A program made the translations under genes and the position numbers. From Candidatus Methylomirabilota bacterium (lineage in GTDB: Bacteria; Methylomirabilota; Methylomirabilia; Rokubacteriales; CSP1-6), in NCBI GenBank assembly GCA_035315345.1, contig DATFYA010000215.1, forward strand, positions 28,195 to 92,194: a stretch of DNA of 64,000 nt, given 5' to 3'. The notes beneath the pieces are model-generated. The model saw only the letters and a program-made list of their open reading frames with translations. It had not been told where the DNA came from and did not search any database. This document shows positions 15,182-23,506 of this stretch, in pieces (the stretch's first letter is position 1; each line of letters starts with the position of its first letter).

Positions 15182-15208
15182 ATGTGCACCGTCTCGAGTG
15201 TTCGGTGA
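15182..15208 (+). other. Eight-codon reading frame before the MFS gene
   Basis: An ATG at 15182 follows GGAGAAGA at 15168-15175 at normal ribosome-site distance, yet opens only eight codons (MCTVSSVR) before TGA at 15206-15208. The MFS start lies 10 bases later. It could be a leader peptide, or a remnant of a gene truncated in the same event that shortened the FAD gene upstream. Confidence 0.2.
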
Positions 15209-15218
15209 CCCGCGGCCG

Positions 15219-16346
15219 ATGACCCTGCGCCTGGCCGCGGCCTGCCTGCTGGGATGGGCGGCCACCACCAACTACACCAATCACGCCGCGATCATCCCGC
15301 TGCTCATGACCGAGCTCGGCTTCGGGCCGGTGCAGGCCGGCGTGCTGTCCATGGTCTTCTTCGTGACCCTCGGGGTCTCGTGCGTTCCCGCCGGCCTGCT
15401 GAGCGATCGCTTCGGTCCCACCGGAGTGGGCACCGCGGGCATCGTGGCGGTGTTCGCGAGCAATCTCGCGCTCGGATACGCGCGGCACTTCCCCGATCTG
15501 CTCGCGATCAAGGTGGTGGGCGGCCTCGGCTGCGGTCTCGCGTTCGTGGCGGGCATGCGCTACGCGGCCCTGGTGGTGCCGCCCGCGCGCGTCCACCGCG
15601 CCCTCGGCATCTACGGCGGCCTGGTGCAGCTCGGCGGGGGCACGGCGCTCTACCTGATCCCGCTGCTCACGAGCCTCGTGGGCTGGCGCCGCGCGTTCAT
15701 CGTGTCGTCGGGGCTGATCGCGCTGTCCACCCTCGCCTGGCTCGCGCTCGCCCCGCGCGTGCGCCCCGCGCAGGCGGCCGCCCCGCTCGCCGAGGCCGCG
15801 CGCAGCCGGACGGTGTGGACGCTCGGCCTCGTCCACACCGCCACCTTCGGGCTCGCGGTGCTGGTCGGGATCTGGATCACCACGTTCCTGGTCCACGACT
15901 TCGGCCTGTCGCTGGTCAGCGCGGGCGCGGCCGGCTCGGCCATCCTCGCCCTGGGCGTGATCTCGCGCCCGCTCGGCGGATGGCTGATCGACCGGGGCGT
16001 GGTGAGCGCGCGCCTCGTCATGAGGCTGACCGTGCTCGGCGGCGCGATCGGTCTGGCCGTGCTCGCCTGGCCGGGCCGGCCGCTGACGGTGGCCGCCCTC
16101 GCCATCTGTGCTCTGGGCGTCGCCTTCAATGCGCCCTACGCCGCGGTGATGAACACCACCGGGGCGGTGCTGCCGCGGGCGCCCGGCGCCGCGGTCGGCC
16201 TGGTCAGCGGTCTCGGGGTGATCGCCATCGCGGTCGGCGCCCCGGTGGTGGGCGCGCTCTTCGGCTCGACCGGCAGCTTCACGGCGCCGTTCGCCGCGCT
16301 GGCCGCGTTCTCGCTGGTGGTGTTCTGGGCGCTCTTCTCGCTCTGA
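15219..16346 (+). CDS. Major facilitator superfamily transporter
   Basis: The 375-residue protein has about twelve hydrophobic helices. The loop 2-3 motif 'GLLSDRFGPTGVG' and the mirrored loop 8-9 motif 'RPLGGWLIDRG' mark MFS transporters of the CynX/NarK-like small-anion or organic-acid group. The ATG at 15219 is preferred, although a GTG at 15198 would add seven residues; neither has a convincing ribosome site. It follows the truncated FAD oxidoreductase on the same strand and converges with the sugar ABC operon. Confidence 0.85.
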   Translation: MTLRLAAACLLGWAATTNYTNHAAIIPLLMTELGFGPVQAGVLSMVFFVTLGVSCVPAGLLSDRFGPTGVGTAGIVAVFASNLALGYARHFPDLLAIKVVGGLGCGLAFVAGMRYAALVVPPARVHRALGIYGGLVQLGGGTALYLIPLLTSLVGWRRAFIVSSGLIALSTLAWLALAPRVRPAQAAAPLAEAARSRTVWTLGLVHTATFGLAVLVGIWITTFLVHDFGLSLVSAGAAGSAILALGVISRPLGGWLIDRGVVSARLVMRLTVLGGAIGLAVLAWPGRPLTVAALAICALGVAFNAPYAAVMNTTGAVLPRAPGAAVGLVSGLGVIAIAVGAPVVGALFGSTGSFTAPFAALAAFSLVVFWALFSL

Positions 16347-16395
16347 CCGCGGCGGCGGGCATCCGAGCGCGGACGCGCGCGGGCGCGGGGCGCGC

Positions 16396-17211
16396 TCAGC
16401 CCTTGACCCCGCCCGAGCCCCAGCCCTGCACGAGGTAGCGCTGCACCGCCGCGAAGAAGCACACGGTGGGCACCGTGATCATCACCCCGGCGGCCATGAT
16501 CATCCCCCAGTCCACGATGGTGGCGTTGAAGAGGTCGTTGACGCCCACCGGGAGCGTCTTCAGCTCCTCGGAGGTGATCAGCACCAGCGCGAAGAGAAAA
16601 TCGTTCCACGCCAGGATGAACGTGAAGATCGCGGCCGCGATGAGCCCGGGCAGGGCGAGCGGCAGCACCACGTACCACACGGTGCGCCCGCGGCCGGCCC
16701 CGTCGACCAGGGCCGCCTCCTCCAGGTCGAGCGGGATCGACTGGAAGAAGGCGCGGAGCACCCAGAGGCAGAAGGGCAGGCAGAAGGTGGTGTAGGAGAG
16801 CACCAGGGCCAGGTGGGTGTTCACGATCCCGAGCTGCTTCACCAGGATGTAGAACGGGATGATGATCATGATCGGCGCGAACATGTAGGTCAACAGAATC
16901 AGCCCGGCCACCGTGTCGCGCCCGCGGAAGCGATAGCGGGTGAGCGCGTAGGCGCCGAGCGAGGACACCGCGAGGGTCAGGAGGACGGTGGCTCCGGCCA
17001 CCGCCACGCTGTTGCGGAAGAACACGAGGAAGCTGGTGTCCGCGAAGAGGCGCCGGAAGTTCTCCAGGGTGGGATGCAGCGGCACGAAGCGCGGCGTCGC
17101 GAAGATCTCGCCGGAGGGCTTGAGCGCGGTCGAGAGCATCCAGAAGAGCGGGAAGGCCGCGGCCAGCAGCAGCACCAGGCCCGCCCCGTACAGCGCCCCC
17201 GTGCGTCTCAC
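16396..17211 (-). CDS. Carbohydrate ABC transporter permease (MalG type)
   Basis: From the GTG at 17211 the protein has 271 residues and six membrane segments, with the MalG-family EAA loop 'EEAALVDGAGRGRTVWYVVLPLALPG'. The start overlaps the stop of the upstream permease as GTGA, which is why GTG 17211 is preferred to codons further upstream. The C terminus 'YLVQGWGSGGVKG' is the usual end of MalG-like permeases. It is the last gene of a three-gene importer (binding protein, MalF type, MalG type). The ATPase is not present and may be a shared MsmK/UgpC-like protein elsewhere. Confidence 0.9.
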   Translation of the reverse strand: MRRTGALYGAGLVLLLAAAFPLFWMLSTALKPSGEIFATPRFVPLHPTLENFRRLFADTSFLVFFRNSVAVAGATVLLTLAVSSLGAYALTRYRFRGRDTVAGLILLTYMFAPIMIIIPFYILVKQLGIVNTHLALVLSYTTFCLPFCLWVLRAFFQSIPLDLEEAALVDGAGRGRTVWYVVLPLALPGLIAAAIFTFILAWNDFLFALVLITSEELKTLPVGVNDLFNATIVDWGMIMAAGVMITVPTVCFFAAVQRYLVQGWGSGGVKG

Positions 17212-18083
17212 GAGAAGACCTCCTCGCTGCGGAACATGCGGAAGTACACCGCGGTGGCCACCAGCAGCATCGCGAACATGATCACGGCCAGCGCCGCCCC
17301 CATGCCGGCCTGCAGGTAGGTGAAGCTGCGCGCGTAGGCGTACACCGGCAGGGTGCGGATGTAACGGCTCACCCCGCCGTCGCCGGCGAGGAGCCACACC
17401 GTGTCGAACTTGGTGAACATCCAGATGCTGCGCAGGAGCACGATGACGAAGAGCACGCTCGCGGTCTGGGGCAGGGTCACGTGGAGAAATCGCCGCCACG
17501 CGGAGGCCCCGTCCACCGTCGCGGCCTCGTACAGCTCGGGGGCGATCGTCTGGAGCCGCGCCAGGTAGGTCACCACCACGAACGGGAAGAACTGCCACAC
17601 GCTGGTGACGATCAACGCGGTCATGATGTAGTCGGGCCCGAGCCACGCCACCGGAGCCCGCACCGCGCCCGCGCTGACCAGGAGATAGTTGACGAGGCCG
17701 TAGGAATCGTTGAGCAGCCACTTCCAGAGGATCACCGCCACGATGGTGGGGATCATGTACGGGAACAGGACGACGCCCCGCAGGAGGTTGCGGCCGCGAA
17801 AGGCCTCGTTCAAGAGGAGCGCGGCCGGCACGCCGACGCCCAGCTGCAAGACCATGGTCGCGCCCGCGTAGACGCTGCCGTAGTAGAAGCTGGTCCAGAA
17901 CTCGGGGTCGTGGGCGAAGTAGCGATAGTGCTGGAGGCCGACGAAGGTCTGCACCGGCATGAAGGCGTGCTTGTCGAACAGGCTCAGCCAGATGTTGTAG
18001 AGGACGGGGAAGACCACCAGCCCGCCCAGCAGCAGCACCGACGGGGCGAGGAGGAGCCAGCCGACGACGGCGCTCTGCCTCAC
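17208..18083 (-). CDS. Carbohydrate ABC transporter permease (MalF/UgpA type)
   Basis: The 291-residue protein has six predicted helices and the EAA loop 'YEAATVDGASAWRRFLHVTLP'. The short form without the large periplasmic loop resembles UgpA or ThuF. It lies 22 bases after the binding protein gene and overlaps the MalG-type gene by four bases. Confidence 0.9.
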   Translation of the reverse strand: MRQSAVVGWLLLAPSVLLLGGLVVFPVLYNIWLSLFDKHAFMPVQTFVGLQHYRYFAHDPEFWTSFYYGSVYAGATMVLQLGVGVPAALLLNEAFRGRNLLRGVVLFPYMIPTIVAVILWKWLLNDSYGLVNYLLVSAGAVRAPVAWLGPDYIMTALIVTSVWQFFPFVVVTYLARLQTIAPELYEAATVDGASAWRRFLHVTLPQTASVLFVIVLLRSIWMFTKFDTVWLLAGDGGVSRYIRTLPVYAYARSFTYLQAGMGAALAVIMFAMLLVATAVYFRMFRSEEVFS

Positions 18084-18105
18084 TCGCCCCGCCCGGGACC
18101 CGCGG

Positions 18106-19485
18106 TTACGACCAGCGCTTGTGACCGAGCTGGGTGAGCAGCTCCTCGGCGCGCTTCTGGGCGCGGTCGGCCTCCGCCTTCGGATTCTTGCCGCCCACCA
18201 TGACCTCCACCACCATGTCGGCCACGATGCTCGAGCCGTCCAGCTCGGCCAGGAAGGGCAGGAGGTTGTCCTCGGGCCGCGTGAAGCCGAGCGGCAGGAA
18301 CCGGTTGCCCTTGAGTCCGGTGAGCACCACCTCGTGCCACGCCTTCCACTTCTTGATCCGCTCGTTGGCCAGATAGGCCGGGTCGTTCAGCATCGAGCTG
18401 AAGATCGGAGTGAGGTGGATCGGCACCGAGTGGCAGTACTGCATGTAGTAGTCCTTCTTGTAGAAGAGGCGCAGGAACTCGAGCGCTTCGTTGGGGTACT
18501 TGGACTGGCTGAACACCGCCCAGTTCTCCCCGTCCAGCGCCGACATGCCGATCTTGCCGGACGGCCCGTGCGGCCGCAGCAAGGGCATGAAGTGCTCGGG
18601 GTCGCGCATGTTCTCGGGGGCGTACTTCTCGATGTAGCCGATGGCCCGCGCGCCCGAGAGATAGCTCATCGCGATCTTGCCGGTGGCGAGCGCGGCCTGG
18701 GTGTCGAGATACTTCTGTCCCGACCAGCCCTGGGACTGGAACTTGTTCAGCTTCTGGAGGTAGTCGAGGATCTCGAGCATCGACTTGCTGTTGAGCTGCG
18801 GGCGCCAGGTCTTGGCGTCCACCCACGAGCCGCCGTTGCCGGCCAGCCACTCCGCCGGGTGCACGAAGCCCATGTACAGCTTCTCCCCCGGCATCTGGAA
18901 GGCGTAGCGCCCGTCCTCGGTCAGGGCCGCGCACAGGCTCAGCATGTCGGCGTACGTCTCGGGCGCCTTGATGCCCTTCTTCACCCGGAGATCGCGCCGC
19001 TCGCAGAAGTAGGTCGCGCCCATCGCGTGGGTGATGCCGTAGTACTTGCCGTCGAAGAACTGCAGCTTGCGGGTGGCCTCGTGGATGTCGCTCTCGCCCA
19101 CCGACCGGATCAGCTCGTCCATGGGCCGCAGCAGGTTCTTGGTGTAGAGCGACGCGGTCATGAACGGGTTGAGATGCGTGAGATCGGGCGGGCTGCCCGC
19201 CGCGAGGGCCGCGAGCAGCTTGGTGTTGAGATCGCCCCAGCCCAGCGCCTGCTGCTTGACCTTGAAGCCGGGGAACTTCTTCTCGAACTCGGCGATCGAG
19301 GTGTCCTGGATGACCTTGACCGTCTGCGGCTCGACCTCGGTGTGCCAGACCTGCAGCTCGCGCACCTGCTGGCCGATCACCGCGGGCGCCCGGCCGAAGG
19401 TGGCCACGCCGGCGGCCACGCCGGCGCCGGCCAGGAAGCGACGACGGGAGACGCGAGACGACGGTGCGGGCGTGTGGTGGGGCAT
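18106..19485 (-). CDS. Sugar ABC transporter substrate-binding protein, Tat-exported
   Basis: The 459-residue precursor has a twin-arginine signal, 'SRRRFLAGAGVAAGVATFG', with cleavage likely after 'VIGQ'. The mature part is a type 2 extracellular solute-binding protein: 'LQVWHTEVEPQ', 'FEKKFPGFKVKQQ', 'LLAALAAGSPPDLTHL' and 'YYGITHAMGA' fit the MalE/UgpB family. AAGGAG sits eight bases before the ATG at 19485. Transcription should come from the strong promoter at 19571-19598. The sugar is not predictable. Confidence 0.9.
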   Translation of the reverse strand: MPHHTPAPSSRVSRRRFLAGAGVAAGVATFGRAPAVIGQQVRELQVWHTEVEPQTVKVIQDTSIAEFEKKFPGFKVKQQALGWGDLNTKLLAALAAGSPPDLTHLNPFMTASLYTKNLLRPMDELIRSVGESDIHEATRKLQFFDGKYYGITHAMGATYFCERRDLRVKKGIKAPETYADMLSLCAALTEDGRYAFQMPGEKLYMGFVHPAEWLAGNGGSWVDAKTWRPQLNSKSMLEILDYLQKLNKFQSQGWSGQKYLDTQAALATGKIAMSYLSGARAIGYIEKYAPENMRDPEHFMPLLRPHGPSGKIGMSALDGENWAVFSQSKYPNEALEFLRLFYKKDYYMQYCHSVPIHLTPIFSSMLNDPAYLANERIKKWKAWHEVVLTGLKGNRFLPLGFTRPEDNLLPFLAELDGSSIVADMVVEVMVGGKNPKAEADRAQKRAEELLTQLGHKRWS

Positions 19486-19566
19486 GAGCGCCACTCCTTC
19501 CGTGATGCCTTCGTTCGGTAGTGCTTCGTTGGCCGTCCGAAAGTGGTCGGTTCTCGCCGCGACGCT

Positions 19567-19582
19567 GCCGAGTCTACTCGGC
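19567..19582. promoter_or_regulatory. 16-bp palindromic operator over the -10 box
   Basis: GCCGAGTCTACTCGGC is an inverted repeat with 7-bp perfect arms around a CT centre. It covers the -10 box of the sugar transporter promoter and its probable start site, the usual place for a repressor of the LacI, GntR or TetR type. No regulator gene is encoded next to the operon. I saw no second copy in the window. Confidence 0.5.
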
Positions 19583-19598
19583 CCGGGTGGGGTGTCAA
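19571..19598 (-). promoter_or_regulatory. Strong sigma-70 promoter of the sugar ABC operon
   Basis: On the minus strand TTGACA (19598-19593) and TAGACT (19576-19571) are separated by 16 bases. The start site would be near 19564, leaving an 80-base leader before the ATG at 19485. The -35 box is a full consensus match. Confidence 0.6.
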
Positions 19599-19670
19599 GG
19601 CGGCCGGTCCGGCCGGCAGGGAGAAGGCAGCGGCGCGCGCGGGCTACGAGGCGAGCGACGAGGAGCGGTC

Positions 19671-19690
19671 GCGGTCGCTGCTGCGACCGC
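19671..19690 (-). terminator. Perfect hairpin downstream of the methyltransferase gene
   Basis: GCGGTCGC at 19671-19678 and GCGACCGC at 19683-19690 form a perfect 8-bp stem with a 4-base loop. It lies 22 bases beyond the stop of the methyltransferase, between that gene and the sugar operon promoter. There is no U run, so it may be a weak or Rho-assisted terminator. Confidence 0.35.
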
Positions 19691-19711
19691 CCCTCGCCGT
19701 CACCCCGCCGC

Positions 19712-20758
19712 TCAGCCCCGTGCTTCGAAGACGAGGTTGAACGGCGTCTCGGCGGCGCGCCGGAACCGCGTGAAGCCGGCCTCGGTGGCGACGTTCCGGA
19801 GGCGGGTCTCCCCGGCCTGGGCGCCGAGCGCGGCCCCGACGGGCTGGGACAGGGAGTTCGGCGTGCAGAGCATCGTGGAGGCCGCGTAGTACATGCGGCC
19901 GACCGGGTTGAGATTGTCCTCCAGCCGGTCGTGCGCGAACGGCTCGACGAGGAGCCAGGTGCCGCCGGGCGCGAGCGACCGGCGGACGTGGCGCGCGATC
20001 CCGACCGGATCGCCCATGTCGTGCAGCGAGTCGAAGAACGCCACCAGGTCGTAGCCGGCGGCCGCATAGTCGGTGGCGCCCGCCACCTCGAAGGTCACGC
20101 GGTTGTCGACGCCGGCGCGCCGCGCGGCCTCGCGCGCCCGATCGATCGACGCGCGGTGGTAGTCGAAGCCGACGAAGCGCGACCGCGGGTAGGCCCGCGC
20201 CATCAGGATGGTGGAGGCGCCGTGCCCGCAGCCGACGTCGGCGACCAGCCCGCCGTACTCGAGCTTCAGCCCGACGCCCTCGAGGGCGGGGATCCAGCGC
20301 GAGACGAGATTGGCGGTGTAGCCGGGACGGAAGAACCGCTCGGTGCCCTCGAAGAGCGCGGGGTCGTGCTCGTGCCAGCCCAGGCCCTCGCCGGTCTGGA
20401 ACAGCTCGGTGATCCGCGCGCCCGACTTCACCGCGGCCTGGGCCAGCAGGAACGCCCCGGGGAGATCGGCGTCGAGGAGGGCCATCGCCTGCTCGTCCGA
20501 GAGCGAGAACTCCTGGGTGGCCCGCTCGTAGCTGACGTAGCCGCCGGCGGCCATCGCGGCGAGCCACTCCCGCACGTACCGCTCGTGCGTGCTCGTGTGC
20601 TTGGCCAGGTCCGCCGAGGTGACCGGCCCGATGTCGTGCAGCGCGCGGAAGAGGCCGAGCTGGTCGCCGGTGACCACCAGCGCGGCGTGGAAGTTCGCGC
20701 CGATGTCGACCACTGCGCGGCCGAGGAGCGCGTCGAGCTTCGCCTGATCGATCGCCAT
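19712..20758 (-). CDS. SAM-dependent methyltransferase with N-terminal winged-helix domain
   Basis: The 348-residue protein has an N-terminal part of about 100 residues that reads like a winged helix ('LFRALHDIGPVTSADLAKHT', 'HERYVREWLAAMAAGGYVSY'), as in Rv2258c-type methyltransferases. A class I Rossmann domain follows, with motif I 'VADVGCGHGAST' (near residue 178), 'RFVGFDYHRASIDRAREAAR' and 'DLVAFFDSLHDMGDP'. The substrate is unknown; homologues act on small molecules. GGAGG lies just before the ATG at 20758. It is divergent from the DUF1345 gene across 291 bases in which I found no gene and no convincing -10 box. Confidence 0.85.
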   Translation of the reverse strand: MAIDQAKLDALLGRAVVDIGANFHAALVVTGDQLGLFRALHDIGPVTSADLAKHTSTHERYVREWLAAMAAGGYVSYERATQEFSLSDEQAMALLDADLPGAFLLAQAAVKSGARITELFQTGEGLGWHEHDPALFEGTERFFRPGYTANLVSRWIPALEGVGLKLEYGGLVADVGCGHGASTILMARAYPRSRFVGFDYHRASIDRAREAARRAGVDNRVTFEVAGATDYAAAGYDLVAFFDSLHDMGDPVGIARHVRRSLAPGGTWLLVEPFAHDRLEDNLNPVGRMYYAASTMLCTPNSLSQPVGAALGAQAGETRLRNVATEAGFTRFRRAAETPFNLVFEARG

Positions 20759-21049
20759 GGGCACCTCCGAGGCTGGAGAGGATGCTGAGCCGGGCCGCCG
20801 CTCGTCCCACCGAGCGGCGCGGCTACCATTCCACAGAGCATCCGCGATGCCAGCGCGGCCGCTTCCACCAGGACGCGCGTTTGCGCCGGACGGTGGCGGG
20901 CCGGCGCACGGCATCATGCCCGGCTCGGGCGGGCGCGAGTCCGATCCGACCCGAGGCGCGAGGGACGGCGCGGGTTGTCTCTGTAGGCACAGCCGCACCT
21001 CGTCGCTCTTGACACGCCAGGGGTTTGGCCGGATCGTCGGGCGCACTGC

Positions 21050-21739
21050 ATGTCGACCCCGGGTCACCGTCGACGCCGCGGCTTCCTTCCCCACCGCATC
21101 GTGTGGTCGCGGCCTCGCCTGTTCGCCTCGCTCGCGCTGGGGCTGGCGTGCCTCATCGTCTTCGCGGCGGCGACGGACTGGCGGCCGGCCACCCGGCTGC
21201 TCGTGGGCTGGGACCTCACGGTGACGCTCTACCTGATCCTCGTGCTCGAGATGATGCTCCGCTCGCGCGTGCGCGATATTCGCCAGCGGGCCTCCCGCGA
21301 GGACGCGGGGCAAGGCGTCATCCTCGTGCTGACGGTGGCGGCCGGGCTGGCGAGCCTGGGCGCGATCCTGGCCCAGCTGACCGGGACCGGAGGCGAGCGG
21401 AAGCCCGCGCAGGTGGGCCTCGTCGTCGTGACGATCTTGCTGTCGTGGGCGTTCGTCCACACCATGTTCGCCCTGCACTACGCCCACGAGTTCTACGGCG
21501 AGGACGAGGGGTCGGCGGGAGGGCTGGCGTTCCCGGGCGGCGACGACACGCCCGACTACTGGGACTTCGTCTACTTCGCGTTCGTGGTCGGGATGACCTC
21601 GCAGGTGTCCGACGTGGCGATCACGAGCCGGGAGATCCGCCGGACGGTCACCGCCCACGGCATCGTCTCGTTCGTGTTCAACGTCGCGCTGCTCGCCCTG
21701 ACGATCAACATCGCCTCGGGCATGCTGACGACCGGATAA
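21050..21739 (+). CDS. DUF1345 family inner-membrane protein
   Basis: The 229-residue protein has a basic start and about five hydrophobic helices. 'FALHYAHEFY' and 'PDYWDFVYFAFVVGMTSQVSDVAI' are the conserved regions of DUF1345, a membrane family of unknown function. A consensus-like TTGACA occurs at 21009-21014, 36 bases before the start, but a matching -10 is weak. It converges with the LDH2-type dehydrogenase 17 bases downstream. Confidence 0.85.
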   Translation: MSTPGHRRRRGFLPHRIVWSRPRLFASLALGLACLIVFAAATDWRPATRLLVGWDLTVTLYLILVLEMMLRSRVRDIRQRASREDAGQGVILVLTVAAGLASLGAILAQLTGTGGERKPAQVGLVVVTILLSWAFVHTMFALHYAHEFYGEDEGSAGGLAFPGGDDTPDYWDFVYFAFVVGMTSQVSDVAITSREIRRTVTAHGIVSFVFNVALLALTINIASGMLTTG

Positions 21740-21756
21740 CCGCGACCCCGGGGCGG

Positions 21757-22836
21757 CTAGTCCCGGACCGGGGCGGCCACCGTCTCGGTCCGGCTCCGCG
21801 GCACCCCGATGGCTTCGCCGGCGGCCAGGAGCGCCTCCCAGGTCGCGCTGTCCAGCGGAATGCCGGTCTGCCCTCGCAGGTCGCGCGAGCGGCGCTCCGG
21901 GTCGCCCGGCACCAGCACCGGGCTCGCGGGATCGGCGGGCGGCGAGCCCTTCACGTAGGTCACGAAGCCGTCGATCTCCCGCCCCATCCAGTCGACCCCG
22001 GCCAGGCGCGCCGGGTCGACCAGGATGCTGAACATGTTGTTGACGATCCCGCCGCGGCGGGCGTTGTCGGGCTGGATGGTGCCGCCGCCCGACATGGCGC
22101 CGGCCAGCAGCTCGGTGAGCACGGCCAGCGCGTAGCCCTTGTGGGCGCCGAAGGGCAGCAGCGATCCGTGCGGCTCCTGGTACATGACCTCGGGGTCCGT
22201 AGTGGGCGCGCCCTTCGAGTCGATGAGATTGCCCTCGGGCACCCGCTTGCCCGCCAGCTTCGCCACCAGCACCTTGCCGAGCGCGACGCCGCTCGTGGCC
22301 ATGTCGAGCAGCAGCGGCGGCTGCGTGGCGGTGCCGGGCATGCCGATGCACACCGGATTGGTGGAGAAGCGCGAATCGCTCCCGCGGTACGGGGCCACCA
22401 GCCCGCGATGGTCGGTCACGTTCACGAAGTGCATGGACACGAGGCCGGCCGCGCTCGCCATCTCGCCGTAGGCGCCCACGCGCCCGATGTGGTGCGCGTT
22501 GGCCAGCGTCATCACCGCCACGCCCGTCTCGCGGGCGCGCGCCATGGCCGCAGCCATCGCCTCGCCGGCCACCCGACGCCCGAATCCCCGCTGACCGTCG
22601 AACATCAGGAACGCGCCGTCGTCCTTGATGACCTTGGCGGCGGCATTGGGCACGACCAGGCCGGCCTGCAGGTGACGCACGTAGTGCGGGACCAGGCTCA
22701 CGCCGTGGCTGTCGTGGCCGGCCAGGTTGGCGTCCACCAGGTGTCCGGCCACCAGATCGGCCTCGGCGGGCTCGCTCCCGCCGCGGCCGATGATCTCGGC
22801 GGTGATCCGACGAAGCCGGTCGTGGGCGACGCGCAT
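21757..22836 (-). CDS. LDH2/malate dehydrogenase-type NAD(P)-dependent oxidoreductase
   Basis: The 359-residue protein belongs to the non-Rossmann LDH2/MDH2 family (PF02615). The signature 'NLAGHDSHGVSLVPHYV' lies at about residues 37-53, and 'NAHHIGRVGAYGEMA' carries the catalytic His. Further motifs are 'MATSGVALGKV' and 'LPFGAHKGYALAVLTELLAGA'. Members reduce or oxidise 2-hydroxy acids such as malate, sulfolactate, ureidoglycolate or delta-piperideine carboxylate. Inverted-repeat copy B lies 39 bases upstream of the start, between it and the five-residue-repeat protein gene. Confidence 0.9.
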   Translation of the reverse strand: MRVAHDRLRRITAEIIGRGGSEPAEADLVAGHLVDANLAGHDSHGVSLVPHYVRHLQAGLVVPNAAAKVIKDDGAFLMFDGQRGFGRRVAGEAMAAAMARARETGVAVMTLANAHHIGRVGAYGEMASAAGLVSMHFVNVTDHRGLVAPYRGSDSRFSTNPVCIGMPGTATQPPLLLDMATSGVALGKVLVAKLAGKRVPEGNLIDSKGAPTTDPEVMYQEPHGSLLPFGAHKGYALAVLTELLAGAMSGGGTIQPDNARRGGIVNNMFSILVDPARLAGVDWMGREIDGFVTYVKGSPPADPASPVLVPGDPERRSRDLRGQTGIPLDSATWEALLAAGEAIGVPRSRTETVAAPVRD

Positions 22837-22875
22837 ACCCCGCGAGCCTACGCGCCCGCCCCACCAGAATCAAGC

Positions 22876-22925
22876 GGGGTCAGGTCTTGCATTACGACAT
22901 TTGTCGTAATGCAAGACCTGACCCC
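22876..22925. repeat. Inverted-repeat element (copy B), minimal form without centre
   Basis: Two 24-bp arms (outer ends GGGGTCAGGTCTTGC, inner ends ACGACA) face each other across only two bases (TT). The arms are identical to the outer 24 bases of copies A and C, so this copy lacks the 28-base centre and the inner ATTTTCG. It starts 5 bases after the stop of the minus-strand gene ending at 22930 and would act as a strong hairpin at the 3' end of that message. Confidence 0.85.
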
Positions 22926-22929
22926 GGAC

Positions 22930-23322
22930 TTAGCGGCGGTCCATGTCGCGGACGTAGATCGTGTCGGCGATCACGGTGTTCGCGGTGATCTCGTCGGCGT
23001 AGATGATGGACGCCGAGACTTCGGGGGCCTGGATCTTGCCCTCGCTGTCCTTCACCTTCACGCCCTCGGTCTGGTGTACGGCGCCACGGACCTCGTCCGC
23101 CTCGATCTTGTTGGCGTAGATCGTATTGGCACGCACGGTCCCGGCCTTGATCTCGTCGGCTTGAAGCGTCTGGGTCGCGGGAACGGGCACGGTCGGCGTG
23201 ACCACGACGGTGGTCGTCGCCGGGGCTCCCACCTTGACGTGATCCGCGAGTGCGGCCGCCATCGGAAGGGTGAACGCGACCGATCCCAGCACGACCGCGA
23301 TGAAGGTCTTGGGGCTCGACAT
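22930..23322 (-). CDS. Exported five-residue-repeat (solenoid-like) protein, function unknown
   Basis: The ATG at 23322 with AAGGAGG upstream gives 130 residues. A signal peptide ends at 'AAALADH'. From about residue 50 the sequence has a five-residue period of the form [IV]-x-A-x-x: 'IKAGT VRANT IYANK IEADE' and later 'VSASI IYADE ITANT VIADT IYVRD', interrupted by 'HQTEGVKVKDSEGK'. The period suggests a quadrilateral beta-helix like pentapeptide-repeat proteins, though the classic A(D/N)LXX register is shifted. It is probably periplasmic or surface-located. No family name can be given. Confidence 0.7.
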   Translation of the reverse strand: MSSPKTFIAVVLGSVAFTLPMAAALADHVKVGAPATTTVVVTPTVPVPATQTLQADEIKAGTVRANTIYANKIEADEVRGAVHQTEGVKVKDSEGKIQAPEVSASIIYADEITANTVIADTIYVRDMDRR

Positions 23323-23506
23323 GGCTCGAATCCTCCTTCGGCGATGATTTCGCCTGCCGTGAGGATGGAGCACTGGACGTGCCAGACTCTGCATCGAGGC
23401 GCAAAGTCGCCGCTTGCCCGTATCAGCGGGTCTGCGACCGCGGCGGGCGTGGCGTTCTTCCCCGGTAAGGCCTTCCTGCGCGAAATCGCCGACGAACGCC
23501 CCGCCG

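Noticed and set aside
20759..21049. Possible gene or promoter in the 291-base divergent gap
   Set aside because: Reading frames here are short and lack ribosome sites. A TTGACA at 21009 has no acceptable -10 partner.
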